NCBI GenBank assembly: GCA_903864275.1
Contig: CAIPFE010000010.1
Coordinates: 124,001 to 188,000 of the forward strand
Length of the DNA stretch: 64,000 nt
Origin: an uncultured Mucilaginibacter sp.
GTDB taxonomy: Bacteria; Bacteroidota; Bacteroidia; Sphingobacteriales; Sphingobacteriaceae
Direction of reading: 5' to 3'
A program made the position numbers and the translations under genes. This document shows, piece by piece, positions 50,978 to 58,590 of this stretch. Position 1 is the stretch's first letter. The number at the start of each line of letters is the position of its first letter. The notes below the pieces were generated by a model. It saw only the letters and a program-made list of their open reading frames with translations, searched no databases and was not told where the DNA came from.

Positions 50978-53159
50978 TCAAAACACTTGTCCTCCCGTCC
51001 TTCACATCTGGATTGACACCTACCGTTATTAAAAACCGTCCCGTATAAGTGCCATCGGGGATACTTGATTTGGTGCCGGGGAACAGGTTTATTTCACTTA
51101 TCGCATACATTTTATCCGGTTCAAGCCCCTTTAACCGGATGGGTAAGTTTGAGCCCACGCCATACCGATTGTTTACAAGGTAATTAAACATAATTCCCGT
51201 GCTTTTCAAGGTATCCACATACATGATCGAGGCCACATCGTTTTCCCGTGGGTTTTGCAGTCGGTATTGATCGCCGTGCCAAATTGCTTCCGAAAATTGT
51301 TTGTAGGTTTTAACAGCTTGCTGGCAAAAGGTAAGTTCATCAGGCGTTAGTTTGCCTACCACAATATCAAAGCCCAGCTTGCCCATCATGGCCACGTCGG
51401 TCCTGAATTTTAGCGGTTCTTTGCCCCAATTGGTCACCTGGTTTGAACTGGCCAGCGCGGGGTAGAAATAAGAATATTCCCATTGAATGAATATCCTTTC
51501 CACCGGATCTGTGTTGTCGCTTGGCCAGTACTCGGTAAAATACTTTAACGCGCCATAATCAACCCTGCCGCCGCCGCCGGAGCAAAGCATCATAGGCATC
51601 TTGGGGTATTTGGCACGCAAACGGTCGAGTATCTTATACAATGCAAAAACATAATCAGTATAAAAATTTGATTGATGGCCCTCATACGCCGAATTAGCAT
51701 TATACATGATCGAGTTGCAATCCCACTTGATATAAGCCAGGTCGGGGTTTTTGGTGAGCAAATTATCTACTATACCAAATACAAACTCCTGCACTTTTGG
51801 GTTGGTCAAATCCAACACAAGCTGGTTGCGCATATAATATTCGGGGCGCTGGGGTTGTTTTACTATCCAATCGGGATGCTTTTCATAAAGTTCACTTTTG
51901 GGATTTACCATTTCGGGTTCAACCCAAATGCCGAATTTAACACCGTCTGCCTGCGCTGTTTTTGTTAAAAAAGCGATACCATCAGGCAGTTTTGCTTTGT
52001 TTACTTCCCAATCGCCGAGGCCGGCATGGTCATCGTTCCGGGGATATTTATTGCCAAACCAGCCATCATCTAATAGAAAAAGATCGACGCCAAGTGTCTT
52101 TGTGTCTTTTAATATACCCGCCAACCTGTCCTCATTAAAATCAAAAAAGGTCGATTCCCAATTGTTTAAAAGAGTTAATCGCGGGCCTTCGCCATCAACT
52201 ATTTTATACTTCCTGGCCCAAGTTTGCAGGTTGCGGCTGGCTTCGCCTTTACCTTTGTCGCTTAGGGTGTAAACAAATTTGGGGGTTGTAAATTCTATGC
52301 CGGGTTTCAAGACATAATCGGAGGCATAATTATTAATGCCGGCAATTAACCTAAGATTATTTGATGGATCAACTTCCAGGTCGATGCGATAATTGCTGCT
52401 CCACTCTAAATTGCCGCATAATACTTCGCCCTCATCTTCTGTCGACTGTTCATTAAGCGACACCATAAATACCGGCGGCTGAAAAAGGTCGGCGCGCGAG
52501 CCTAATTTTGTGTCGAGTGTTTTTATGCCATGTGTAAGCTGTTCTTCTTCGGGGCGCATTTCCTTGGCCCAGTCGCCGTGAAAATGCTTTAACCAATAAC
52601 TGCCTGCCCGCAGGTAGAGGTTTGCCGACGCATATTTATTAAGCACCACATCATGTTTTTCGTGGTGCTGTATTACGCTCCATTGCTCGGTAACATTCTC
52701 ATTAAAATAGGTTTGATAATTGAGCGTCACTTCGAAATCGTAAACGGAGTCTTTCAGGTTAATGCTCACCAAACTAATATCATCGGTGAGTTTAGTAATC
52801 GTATGATTTACATATTTCAGATCGAGCGATTTATTGCCATCAGCATGGGTTACCGATATGGCGGGCTCCAATAAGTTGAGGGAACCGGATGTTGTATAGG
52901 CGGAGTTATAATCGCTGGTAGTAAGGTTATACCTGTAAGACCCGGCAATGGCGCTGTATTCGTTTTTATCCGAAAGCTTATTGCCAAAATATACCGTTTC
53001 AAGATATTTTTCAGGAGTGACCTGTAATACCATCGCGTTTTGTTTTGTTTCGATGGGAATGGTAATGGTTTGCGCTTTCGCAATAAACGTTCCCGCTCCC
53101 AAAAAGGAAACAAAGGCTATCCATCTCAATAATCCTTTCGGGTTTATTTTGTTCATCAT
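50955..53159 (-). CDS. Secreted alpha-galactosidase, family GH36
   Basis: This 734-residue protein has a signal peptide (residues 1-29, ending in FIAKA before QTIT), an N-terminal beta-supersandwich, a TIM barrel and a C-terminal beta domain. Nucleophile D480 is in YIKWDCNSIM, and acid/base D548 is in YWPSDNTDP; LLDDGWFG, GIWVEPEMVNP and LCSGGGGRVDYG are other GH36 landmarks. It hydrolyses alpha-1,6-galactosides such as melibiose or raffinose. The amidohydrolase gene upstream lies 58 bp away on the same strand. Confidence 0.93.
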   Translation of the reverse strand: MMNKINPKGLLRWIAFVSFLGAGTFIAKAQTITIPIETKQNAMVLQVTPEKYLETVYFGNKLSDKNEYSAIAGSYRYNLTTSDYNSAYTTSGSLNLLEPAISVTHADGNKSLDLKYVNHTITKLTDDISLVSINLKDSVYDFEVTLNYQTYFNENVTEQWSVIQHHEKHDVVLNKYASANLYLRAGSYWLKHFHGDWAKEMRPEEEQLTHGIKTLDTKLGSRADLFQPPVFMVSLNEQSTEDEGEVLCGNLEWSSNYRIDLEVDPSNNLRLIAGINNYASDYVLKPGIEFTTPKFVYTLSDKGKGEASRNLQTWARKYKIVDGEGPRLTLLNNWESTFFDFNEDRLAGILKDTKTLGVDLFLLDDGWFGNKYPRNDDHAGLGDWEVNKAKLPDGIAFLTKTAQADGVKFGIWVEPEMVNPKSELYEKHPDWIVKQPQRPEYYMRNQLVLDLTNPKVQEFVFGIVDNLLTKNPDLAYIKWDCNSIMYNANSAYEGHQSNFYTDYVFALYKILDRLRAKYPKMPMMLCSGGGGRVDYGALKYFTEYWPSDNTDPVERIFIQWEYSYFYPALASSNQVTNWGKEPLKFRTDVAMMGKLGFDIVVGKLTPDELTFCQQAVKTYKQFSEAIWHGDQYRLQNPRENDVASIMYVDTLKSTGIMFNYLVNNRYGVGSNLPIRLKGLEPDKMYAISEINLFPGTKSSIPDGTYTGRFLITVGVNPDVKDGRTSVLIGIEEKK

Positions 53160-53217
53160 TTAATTAAGTTTTATAACTGGCTTATTCTTTTTTTCTGTCT
53201 TGATTTCTTGCTTTCTA

Positions 53218-54495
53218 TTATTGCCCTGTATAGATCACCCCATTTTTCATCACCAGCCGCACCTGCTTGACTGCTTTTATATCTTCGGCAGGGTTACCGT
53301 CTACTGCGACAAGATCGGCAAAGTAACGGGTACTTATATTGCCTAAGCCTTTTAATCCGAAAACTGCCGCATTTACTGAAGTTGCGGACCGCAGTACATC
53401 TATCGGCTTCATCCCATATTCGGCCATCAGCAACATTTCGCGGGCATTATCGCCATGGGGAAAAACACCAACATCGCCGCCCATACAAATGATGACACCA
53501 GCTTTCATGGCTTCCGTAAAAATATAGTGCTTTTGTTTTACTCCTGCCGGATCAGGATCGATTCCCTTTTTCCATCCATGATATGTTGAAATAGCTTCGG
53601 TGGCGGCAATGGTTGGGCATAGGGCTATTCCTTTTTCCTTCATCATTTTAAACAATTCGGGCGTACCGCCATCGCCATGCTCAATGGTGGTTACACCTGC
53701 TGCTATGGCCCGGCGCATGCCTTCTTCGGTACCGGAGTGCACGGCAACTATCCGTCCGCTGCTTTTGGCAACCTGTACGGCCACTTTTAATTCGTCTTCG
53801 GTAAAAGTTGGCTGGGCGGTTTCATTCAATCCCCAGCGGTAATCCACATAAATTTTTACCACATCGGCGCCATGCCCAATTTGCGACCGCACCACATGGG
53901 TTATGCCATCCACACCATCTGCCTCTTCGCCGCCCTGCGGAATATTGTTTTCGGCCACATCGCTTTTGGGGCCATAGCTGCCGGTTGCGACAATGGCCCT
54001 TGTGGCACACATCATTCTCGGTCCGGGAATAATGCCTTTTTCAATGGCTTTTTTTAATCCCACATCATCATAAAAAGCCCCCTCGGTACCCAAGTCTCGC
54101 ACAGTGGTAAAGCCTGCCATTAAAGTTGCACGGGCATGTGTAACAGCGCGGGCGGTACGTTCGGCACGGCTTTCGTTCATTACCTGTTCGTTCCAGCTTG
54201 TTTCGTCATAAGGGTGCAGGAACAAATGCGAATGACCTTCAATCATACCGGGCATCAGCGTCATTCCTTTCAACTCAATTATCTTTGCCGATGGTGGTAC
54301 CGTCATCTTTCCTGACTCAAATGCGGCGGCAATATGGTCGCCTTTTACCAAAACCCACCAGCCGGTATGCATTTCCTGCCCGTCGAAAACGCGGTCGGGT
54401 TTTAAAAGCGTGTAGGTCTCGTCAGTCTTTTGTTGCCCGAAAAGTTGGGCGCATGATAAAAGGACCGCAAAGAAAGAAAGTTGGATGGTTTTCAT
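53218..54495 (-). CDS. Secreted amidohydrolase-family protein
   Basis: This 425-residue metal-dependent hydrolase has a signal peptide (MKTIQLSFFAVLLSCAQLFG). GMIEGHSHLFLHPY holds two metal histidines; VDVVKIYVDYRW-type sequence has the lysine, IVAVHSGTEEG and TIEHGDGG hold further histidines, and MGGDVGVFPHG the aspartate. It resembles imidazolonepropionase-like/Xaa-Pro dipeptidase-type amidohydrolases common in Bacteroidota. Substrate unknown. It is first in a leftward run with GH36. Confidence 0.88.
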   Translation of the reverse strand: MKTIQLSFFAVLLSCAQLFGQQKTDETYTLLKPDRVFDGQEMHTGWWVLVKGDHIAAAFESGKMTVPPSAKIIELKGMTLMPGMIEGHSHLFLHPYDETSWNEQVMNESRAERTARAVTHARATLMAGFTTVRDLGTEGAFYDDVGLKKAIEKGIIPGPRMMCATRAIVATGSYGPKSDVAENNIPQGGEEADGVDGITHVVRSQIGHGADVVKIYVDYRWGLNETAQPTFTEDELKVAVQVAKSSGRIVAVHSGTEEGMRRAIAAGVTTIEHGDGGTPELFKMMKEKGIALCPTIAATEAISTYHGWKKGIDPDPAGVKQKHYIFTEAMKAGVIICMGGDVGVFPHGDNAREMLLMAEYGMKPIDVLRSATSVNAAVFGLKGLGNISTRYFADLVAVDGNPAEDIKAVKQVRLVMKNGVIYTGQ

Positions 54496-54611
54496 TAAGG
54501 ATAAAGATAAAGTATAGTTTAAAAGAGTTCAGGAAAACTTGCAAAATAACTTTTTGGGATAGGATAATATCGCTAGCCTTGTTGACTCACCTGGATCCTG
54601 AAACTTCGGGA

Positions 54612-54719
54612 CTTCGCTCGTCCACCCTCTCTACCGCATGCGGTAAAGAGGGTTTGGCAAGACATTTTTTCTTTTTACCCTCTTTGCGACTTGTCGCAGA
54701 GAGGGTGGGTCGAGCGAAG
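54612..54719. repeat. Composite nested-hairpin element C
   Basis: Outer arms cttcgctcgtccaccctct (54612-54630) and agagggtgggtcgagcgaag (54700-54719) are near-complementary. Inside are two hairpins: accctctctaccgc with gcggtaaagagggt (54624-54653), and accctctttgcgac with gtcgcagagagggt (54677-54706). It fills the middle of the 363-bp gap 54496-54858, whose ends hold only AT-rich sequence. Confidence 0.75.
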
Positions 54720-54858
54720 CAAAGACCGGGTGAGTAAATTGCCCGCCATGCATTTTCGTTCCATTTTTTAATGCAGTTTTAATTACCATCTTACCAAAAT
54801 TTATATTTATTTTCCATCCCATGCAACCATTTTAGCTGGCATTTCATCTTAATAATAA

Positions 54859-55431
54859 ATGATGTTTTTGGAGCACAAGTACGTAGTTGAGGACCTGGTA
54901 AAACGCTGCAAAGCCGGTGAGCGCAAAGCCCAGGAATTGCTGTACAAGCAATTTGCTTCGAAAATGCTGGGAGTTTGTTCCAGATATGCGAATGACAGGA
55001 TGGAGGCGGAGGATATGCTGCAAAACGGCTTTATAAAGGTTTTTCAAAAAATCGCGGATTATCGCGGCGAGGGCTCATTCGAGGGATGGATCAGGCGCAT
55101 TATGGTTCATTGTTCAATCGAATATTACCGAAAGCACCACAAAATGATGCAGCTGGTAGACCTGGAAGATGCCGCCGGCGAAACATCGGCCAACCCTTTG
55201 GCAACTGCGCAGTTAGATGCAAAGGACCTGATGGTATTGATACAGCAACTATCGCCGGGATACCGCATTGTATTTAACTTGTATGCCATTGAAGGCTACT
55301 CGCATAAAGAAATTGCAGCAATAACCGGCATTACAGAGGGTGCCTCGAAGTCGCAGTTATCAAGGGCGCGAAGTGTATTACGACAACAGATAATAAAAAT
55401 GGAGGGAAAACGATATGGATATGCAGGATAG
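54859..55431 (+). CDS. ECF-type RNA polymerase sigma factor
   Basis: This 190-residue protein has sigma region 2 (about 25-95; ASKMLGVCSRYANDRMEAEDMLQNGFIKVFQKI and GWIRRIMVHCSIEYYRK) and region 4 (about 125-180; LSPGYRIVFNLYAIEGYSHKEIAAITGITEGASKSQLSRAR). No region 1 or 3 is seen, as expected for ECF factors. The next gene overlaps by 17 bp and encodes a membrane protein that could hold the sigma factor inactive. Confidence 0.95.
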   Translation: MMFLEHKYVVEDLVKRCKAGERKAQELLYKQFASKMLGVCSRYANDRMEAEDMLQNGFIKVFQKIADYRGEGSFEGWIRRIMVHCSIEYYRKHHKMMQLVDLEDAAGETSANPLATAQLDAKDLMVLIQQLSPGYRIVFNLYAIEGYSHKEIAAITGITEGASKSQLSRARSVLRQQIIKMEGKRYGYAG

Positions 55432-56194
55432 GGAGTTTGACGATTTATTCCGGTCGAAACTGGATGGTTTTGAAACGGAGCCTTCGGCCAATGTATGGGC
55501 CGGCATTGATGCTGAACTTTCGGGCAAAAGGCGTAAAAAAACATTGACGCCATTTTTAAGCATTGCGGCAAGCATTATTGTTTTAGTGGCTGCGGGAGTT
55601 TTATTTATCCCCGAAAAGGGAAAAGTAACCGGCAAACATCCTGTTCAAAACAAGGTAGCTAAAACCGCCCTGGCGCCAGTCGTTTCACCAAAGGTAAAAA
55701 GCCCTTCGGATCCTGTTTTAAAATCACAGGCGGGCACTTTAAATGAAACAACCTTAGCGGGTAATCATGTACGGTCACACTCAAAAACAAATAAGGATCT
55801 TCCTGCTCAGCAAAGTCCAGAACCAGTTAAAGCCATAGAAACGAAAAATCAGCCCGAATTGGCCGCAATACCCCGTAAAGAGCCGGAAGTAATTGATGCG
55901 GTTGCACCTGATAAATCGACTCAAATTGCTATCAAACAGCCAATGGCGGAAACAATAGCCTTTAAAACTAAACCGCCGGTACCTGCTGTTGAAATGCCAA
56001 CTGCAGATAAGCAAGATGAGTTAGCCGCCAAACCAGGCAAGAAATTACGCAGCCTTGGCGATATTATAAATGCCGCCGTGGCAAAAGTGGATAAACGTAA
56101 GGACAAGTTCATTGAGTTTAGCGATACAGATGACAATGGCTCAACCCTTACCGCAGTTAACCTGGGTATTATTAAAATAAAAAAGAGGGAATAG
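55415..56194 (+). CDS. Single-pass membrane protein, probable sigma partner
   Basis: This 259-residue protein has a short cytoplasmic part (FDDLFRSKLDGFETEPSANVWAGIDAEL), one membrane segment (about 46-67, FLSIAASIIVLVAAGVLFI), and a long Pro/Lys/Ala-rich, low-complexity external region to the C terminus. The WAGI-type motif and overlap with the sigma gene fit Bacteroidota proteins that pair with ECF factors. I infer an anti-sigma or anchoring role; no ZAS zinc motif is seen. Confidence 0.72.
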   Translation: MDMQDREFDDLFRSKLDGFETEPSANVWAGIDAELSGKRRKKTLTPFLSIAASIIVLVAAGVLFIPEKGKVTGKHPVQNKVAKTALAPVVSPKVKSPSDPVLKSQAGTLNETTLAGNHVRSHSKTNKDLPAQQSPEPVKAIETKNQPELAAIPRKEPEVIDAVAPDKSTQIAIKQPMAETIAFKTKPPVPAVEMPTADKQDELAAKPGKKLRSLGDIINAAVAKVDKRKDKFIEFSDTDDNGSTLTAVNLGIIKIKKRE

Positions 56195-56219
56195 TTTTTC
56201 CCGGATAAATTACAATTAT

Positions 56220-57032
56220 ATGAAACGAATAATTTTTACCGCAATAGCACTATTGTTTGTAACCGGGGTATTTGCACAAAGCGAGCCGGCGGATACTACT
56301 AAGAAATCGGCTGATACTTCAAACTCAGATAAACCAAAGATCCTGATAAGTTATGGCAATCATCATTCGCCTGATGATACAGTTTATCACAGTAGCGGCA
56401 AACATTATCCTAAAGGATATATCGGCATAACATTTTCAAGGTTCGACCTTGGTTTGGCTACCCTGGTTGACAACGGCAGCTTTACTTTATCATCACAAAA
56501 CCAGTTTTTACGTTACCGCTCATGGAAAACAAGTAATGTTGGTTTTGATGTTTTTCAAATGGGGATGAAATTCAGCCGGTTATTTAAAATTTATATATCC
56601 GGCGGGTTTGACTGGACATTGATAAGGCTCCGGGATAATATTACCATCGAGCCAGGACAGCCGGTATTAACTTATAAGCAGGACAACATTGATTTCAGTA
56701 AAAACCGTTTCTCATCAAGTTATCTGCGCATCCCATTATCCTTTGATTTTCGTTCAAACGGCGATAGAAACGGCAACAGGTTTCATTTTGTATTCGGCCC
56801 TGACGGCGGTTTCCTGCTGGATGGCATGGTAAAACAGATCAGTAAGGAATTCGGGAAACAAAAAATTGATGACACCTATCATTTTGCCACCTTCCGGTAT
56901 GGCGGCTTTTTCCGCGTGGGCTACGGTGATTTCGGTATTTTTGCCAAATATTACGTTAACGATATGTTCGAGAACAGCCCCGAACAGGCGGGCTTGAAGA
57001 ACTTTTCCTTCGGGTTTACTGCGGGATTTTGA
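56220..57032 (+). CDS. Outer-membrane beta-barrel protein
   Basis: This 270-residue protein has a signal peptide (MKRIIFTAIALLFVTGVFAQ) and alternating amphipathic strands from about residue 75 (GYIGITFSRFDLGL) to the end, closing with SFGFTAGF, which has the terminal aromatic residue of outer-membrane barrels. It appears to be a porT/opacity-like barrel of unknown role. It is 25 bp after the membrane protein gene and probably in the sigma operon. Confidence 0.78.
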   Translation: MKRIIFTAIALLFVTGVFAQSEPADTTKKSADTSNSDKPKILISYGNHHSPDDTVYHSSGKHYPKGYIGITFSRFDLGLATLVDNGSFTLSSQNQFLRYRSWKTSNVGFDVFQMGMKFSRLFKIYISGGFDWTLIRLRDNITIEPGQPVLTYKQDNIDFSKNRFSSSYLRIPLSFDFRSNGDRNGNRFHFVFGPDGGFLLDGMVKQISKEFGKQKIDDTYHFATFRYGGFFRVGYGDFGIFAKYYVNDMFENSPEQAGLKNFSFGFTAGF

Positions 57033-57035
57033 GGT

Positions 57036-57210
57036 AGGTTGTAATAGGTTGTAAAGGTTAAAAAGGTTGTAGTGGTTGGAACGAGTTAAAAAGATTGAAA
57101 AGAGACCATCCTAACTAATTACAACTTTTACAGCCACTACAACTTTTACAACATCTACAACCCTTATAACTTCTTAAAACCATTACAACCTCTACAACTA
57201 TTTACAACCT
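57036..57210. repeat. ttacaacctttacaac word-repeat array
   Basis: About 175 bp consist of ggttgtaa/ttacaacc words, rightward in the first third (ggttgtaataggttgtaaag) and inverted in the rest (acaacttttacagccac and so on), at least ten copies. It lies just before the ABC transporter promoter and resembles 40219-40301. Confidence 0.75.
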
Positions 57211-57217
57211 TAACAGC

Positions 57218-57225
57218 TATCTTTG
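57218..57225 (+). promoter_or_regulatory. -7 promoter box of the ABC ATPase gene
   Basis: TATCTTTG ends 6 bp before ATG 57232. If transcription begins at the usual distance, the mRNA would have almost no leader. Confidence 0.5.
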
Positions 57226-57231
57226 CCAGCA

Positions 57232-58230
57232 ATGGCAGCAACACCTTTTTTGCAGGCAATAGCAGTAAGTAAAACATACCTGGGTACAACGGTTTCGGGT
57301 ATTAAAAGCACGGATTTAACCATCAGCAAGGGCCGTATAACCGCGATAATCGGCGAAAGCGGCAGCGGCAAAAGTACTTTATTAAAATTACTGTATGGCT
57401 TGCTGTCACCTGACACCGGCGAAGTGCTTTTTAAAGGGGAACGCATCTGGGGGCCTGCTGAGAAGCTGATACCAGGCCACAATGCCATGAAAATGGTTAC
57501 CCAGCAAACCGACGACCTGAATTTATACGCCAAAGTTTGGGATAACATCGCCTTAATGCTGCCGCATACTGATTTAAAAGCAGAGCAGGAAAAGATCGAA
57601 AAGATATTGGTTCAGCTTAAAATGACCGCGCTCTCGGATAAGCAGGTGGTTAATTTAAGCGGCGGCGAAAAGCAGCGTGTGGCCATTGCAAGGGCGTTGA
57701 TCGGCGATCCCGAAATACTTTTATTGGACGAGCCCTTTAACCAGGTTGATACTTCTTTTCGGGAAGGGCTGCAGCAGGATATCAGACAAATAGTAAAAGA
57801 CACGGGTTTAACCGTGATCATCGTATCGCACGATCCAGCCGAAGTACTTTCAATGGCCGATGAGCTGCTGGTTTTAAAAGAAGGTGAAATTTTAGAATCG
57901 GGTAACCCAAAAACTCTTTATCAAAATCCCCAGTATTTATACACTGCCCGCCTGCTTACCAATTGCACCGTATTAACAAAAGAAGAAGCAAAAATTTGCG
58001 GGTTAAAGACAAGGGCCAACCATATTGTGATCTATCCCGAATGGATAGAAACAGTAAAAACATGGGGCGGCAATAATTGGGAAATTAAACAGGTTTTATT
58101 TAAAGGCTGTTATGAAGATATGCTGTTAGAGCGAAAAGGAATAACTATCCGTGTGCTGAACGACCAGTTTGGTAAATATAAAGAAGGCAAAAAGATAAAT
58201 TTAAAGTTAAAAAAGTGGCTGGAATATTAG
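57232..58230 (+). CDS. ABC transporter ATP-binding protein
   Basis: This 332-residue ATPase has Walker A (IGESGSGKSTLLKLLYG), a Q-loop, the signature LSGGEKQRVAIARAL, Walker B (EILLLDEPFNQVD) and the H-loop (VIIVSHDPAEVL). The last 90 residues form an extra domain that ends GKYKEGKKINLKLKKWLEY, perhaps TOBE-like, as in importer ATPases. No membrane partner is adjacent, so the transporter is unknown. The start is ATG 57232; an upstream in-frame TTG at 57223 lies inside the promoter box. Confidence 0.9.
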   Translation: MAATPFLQAIAVSKTYLGTTVSGIKSTDLTISKGRITAIIGESGSGKSTLLKLLYGLLSPDTGEVLFKGERIWGPAEKLIPGHNAMKMVTQQTDDLNLYAKVWDNIALMLPHTDLKAEQEKIEKILVQLKMTALSDKQVVNLSGGEKQRVAIARALIGDPEILLLDEPFNQVDTSFREGLQQDIRQIVKDTGLTVIIVSHDPAEVLSMADELLVLKEGEILESGNPKTLYQNPQYLYTARLLTNCTVLTKEEAKICGLKTRANHIVIYPEWIETVKTWGGNNWEIKQVLFKGCYEDMLLERKGITIRVLNDQFGKYKEGKKINLKLKKWLEY

Positions 58231-58257
58231 CGGCCGGCCGTTGGTACGTAAAATATT

Positions 58258-58313
58258 GATTACTCACCACTCACCACTCACCTTTCATCTCTCACAATTC
58301 ACCACTCACCAAA
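58258..58313. repeat. actcaccactcacc word-repeat array
   Basis: Repeated actcacc/attcacc words (tactcaccactcaccactc, then ctcacaattcaccactcacc) match the repeats at 4153-4220 and inside mqnD. Confidence 0.7.
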
Positions 58314-58376
58314 ACAATTGAGGTGTTTTTGGCTTTTATAGTATATCTATCAAATTCTTAACAAAAACACATTGAC

Positions 58377-58532
58377 ATGAACTCGGTATTATATATCATC
58401 GCCACGGTAATTGTTGTAATTTGGGCAGTAGGCTTCTTTTTTATGGCTTTAGGCAGCCTTATACACCTGTTGCTGGTTATTGCCATTGTTTTCTTTCTTT
58501 TCGGACTGATCAGGAGGCCGACGGCTGTTTAA
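58377..58532 (+). CDS. Small lmo0937-family membrane protein
   Basis: ATG 58377 opens MNSVLYIIATVIVVIWAVGF, then FFMALGSLIHLLLVIAIVFF, LFGLIRRPTAV and TAA at 58530-58532. The 51-residue protein has two membrane segments joined by a short loop with His30, the pattern of the lmo0937 family. Function unknown; members are often stress-related. A strong terminator follows. Confidence 0.8.
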   Translation: MNSVLYIIATVIVVIWAVGFFFMALGSLIHLLLVIAIVFFLFGLIRRPTAV

Positions 58533-58538
58533 GCAAGT

Positions 58539-58573
58539 AAAAAGGGTCGCGCTGATTTAGCGCGACCCTTTTT
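58539..58573. terminator. Bidirectional terminator
   Basis: aaaaagggtcgcgct (58539-58553) and agcgcgacccttttt (58559-58573) are perfect 15-bp arms with a 5-nt loop. It serves the small membrane gene and the convergent ligD. Confidence 0.93.
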
Positions 58574-58590
58574 TATAATTTTAACTACTG

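Noticed and set aside
54198..54737. 179-residue rightward frame overlapping the amidohydrolase and element C
   Set aside because: Antisense shadow with composition unlike a real protein; its end lies in repeat hairpins.
57036..57210. CRISPR-like appearance of repeated ttacaacc words
   Set aside because: No constant repeat length, no unique spacers and no cas genes; it is a word-repeat array.
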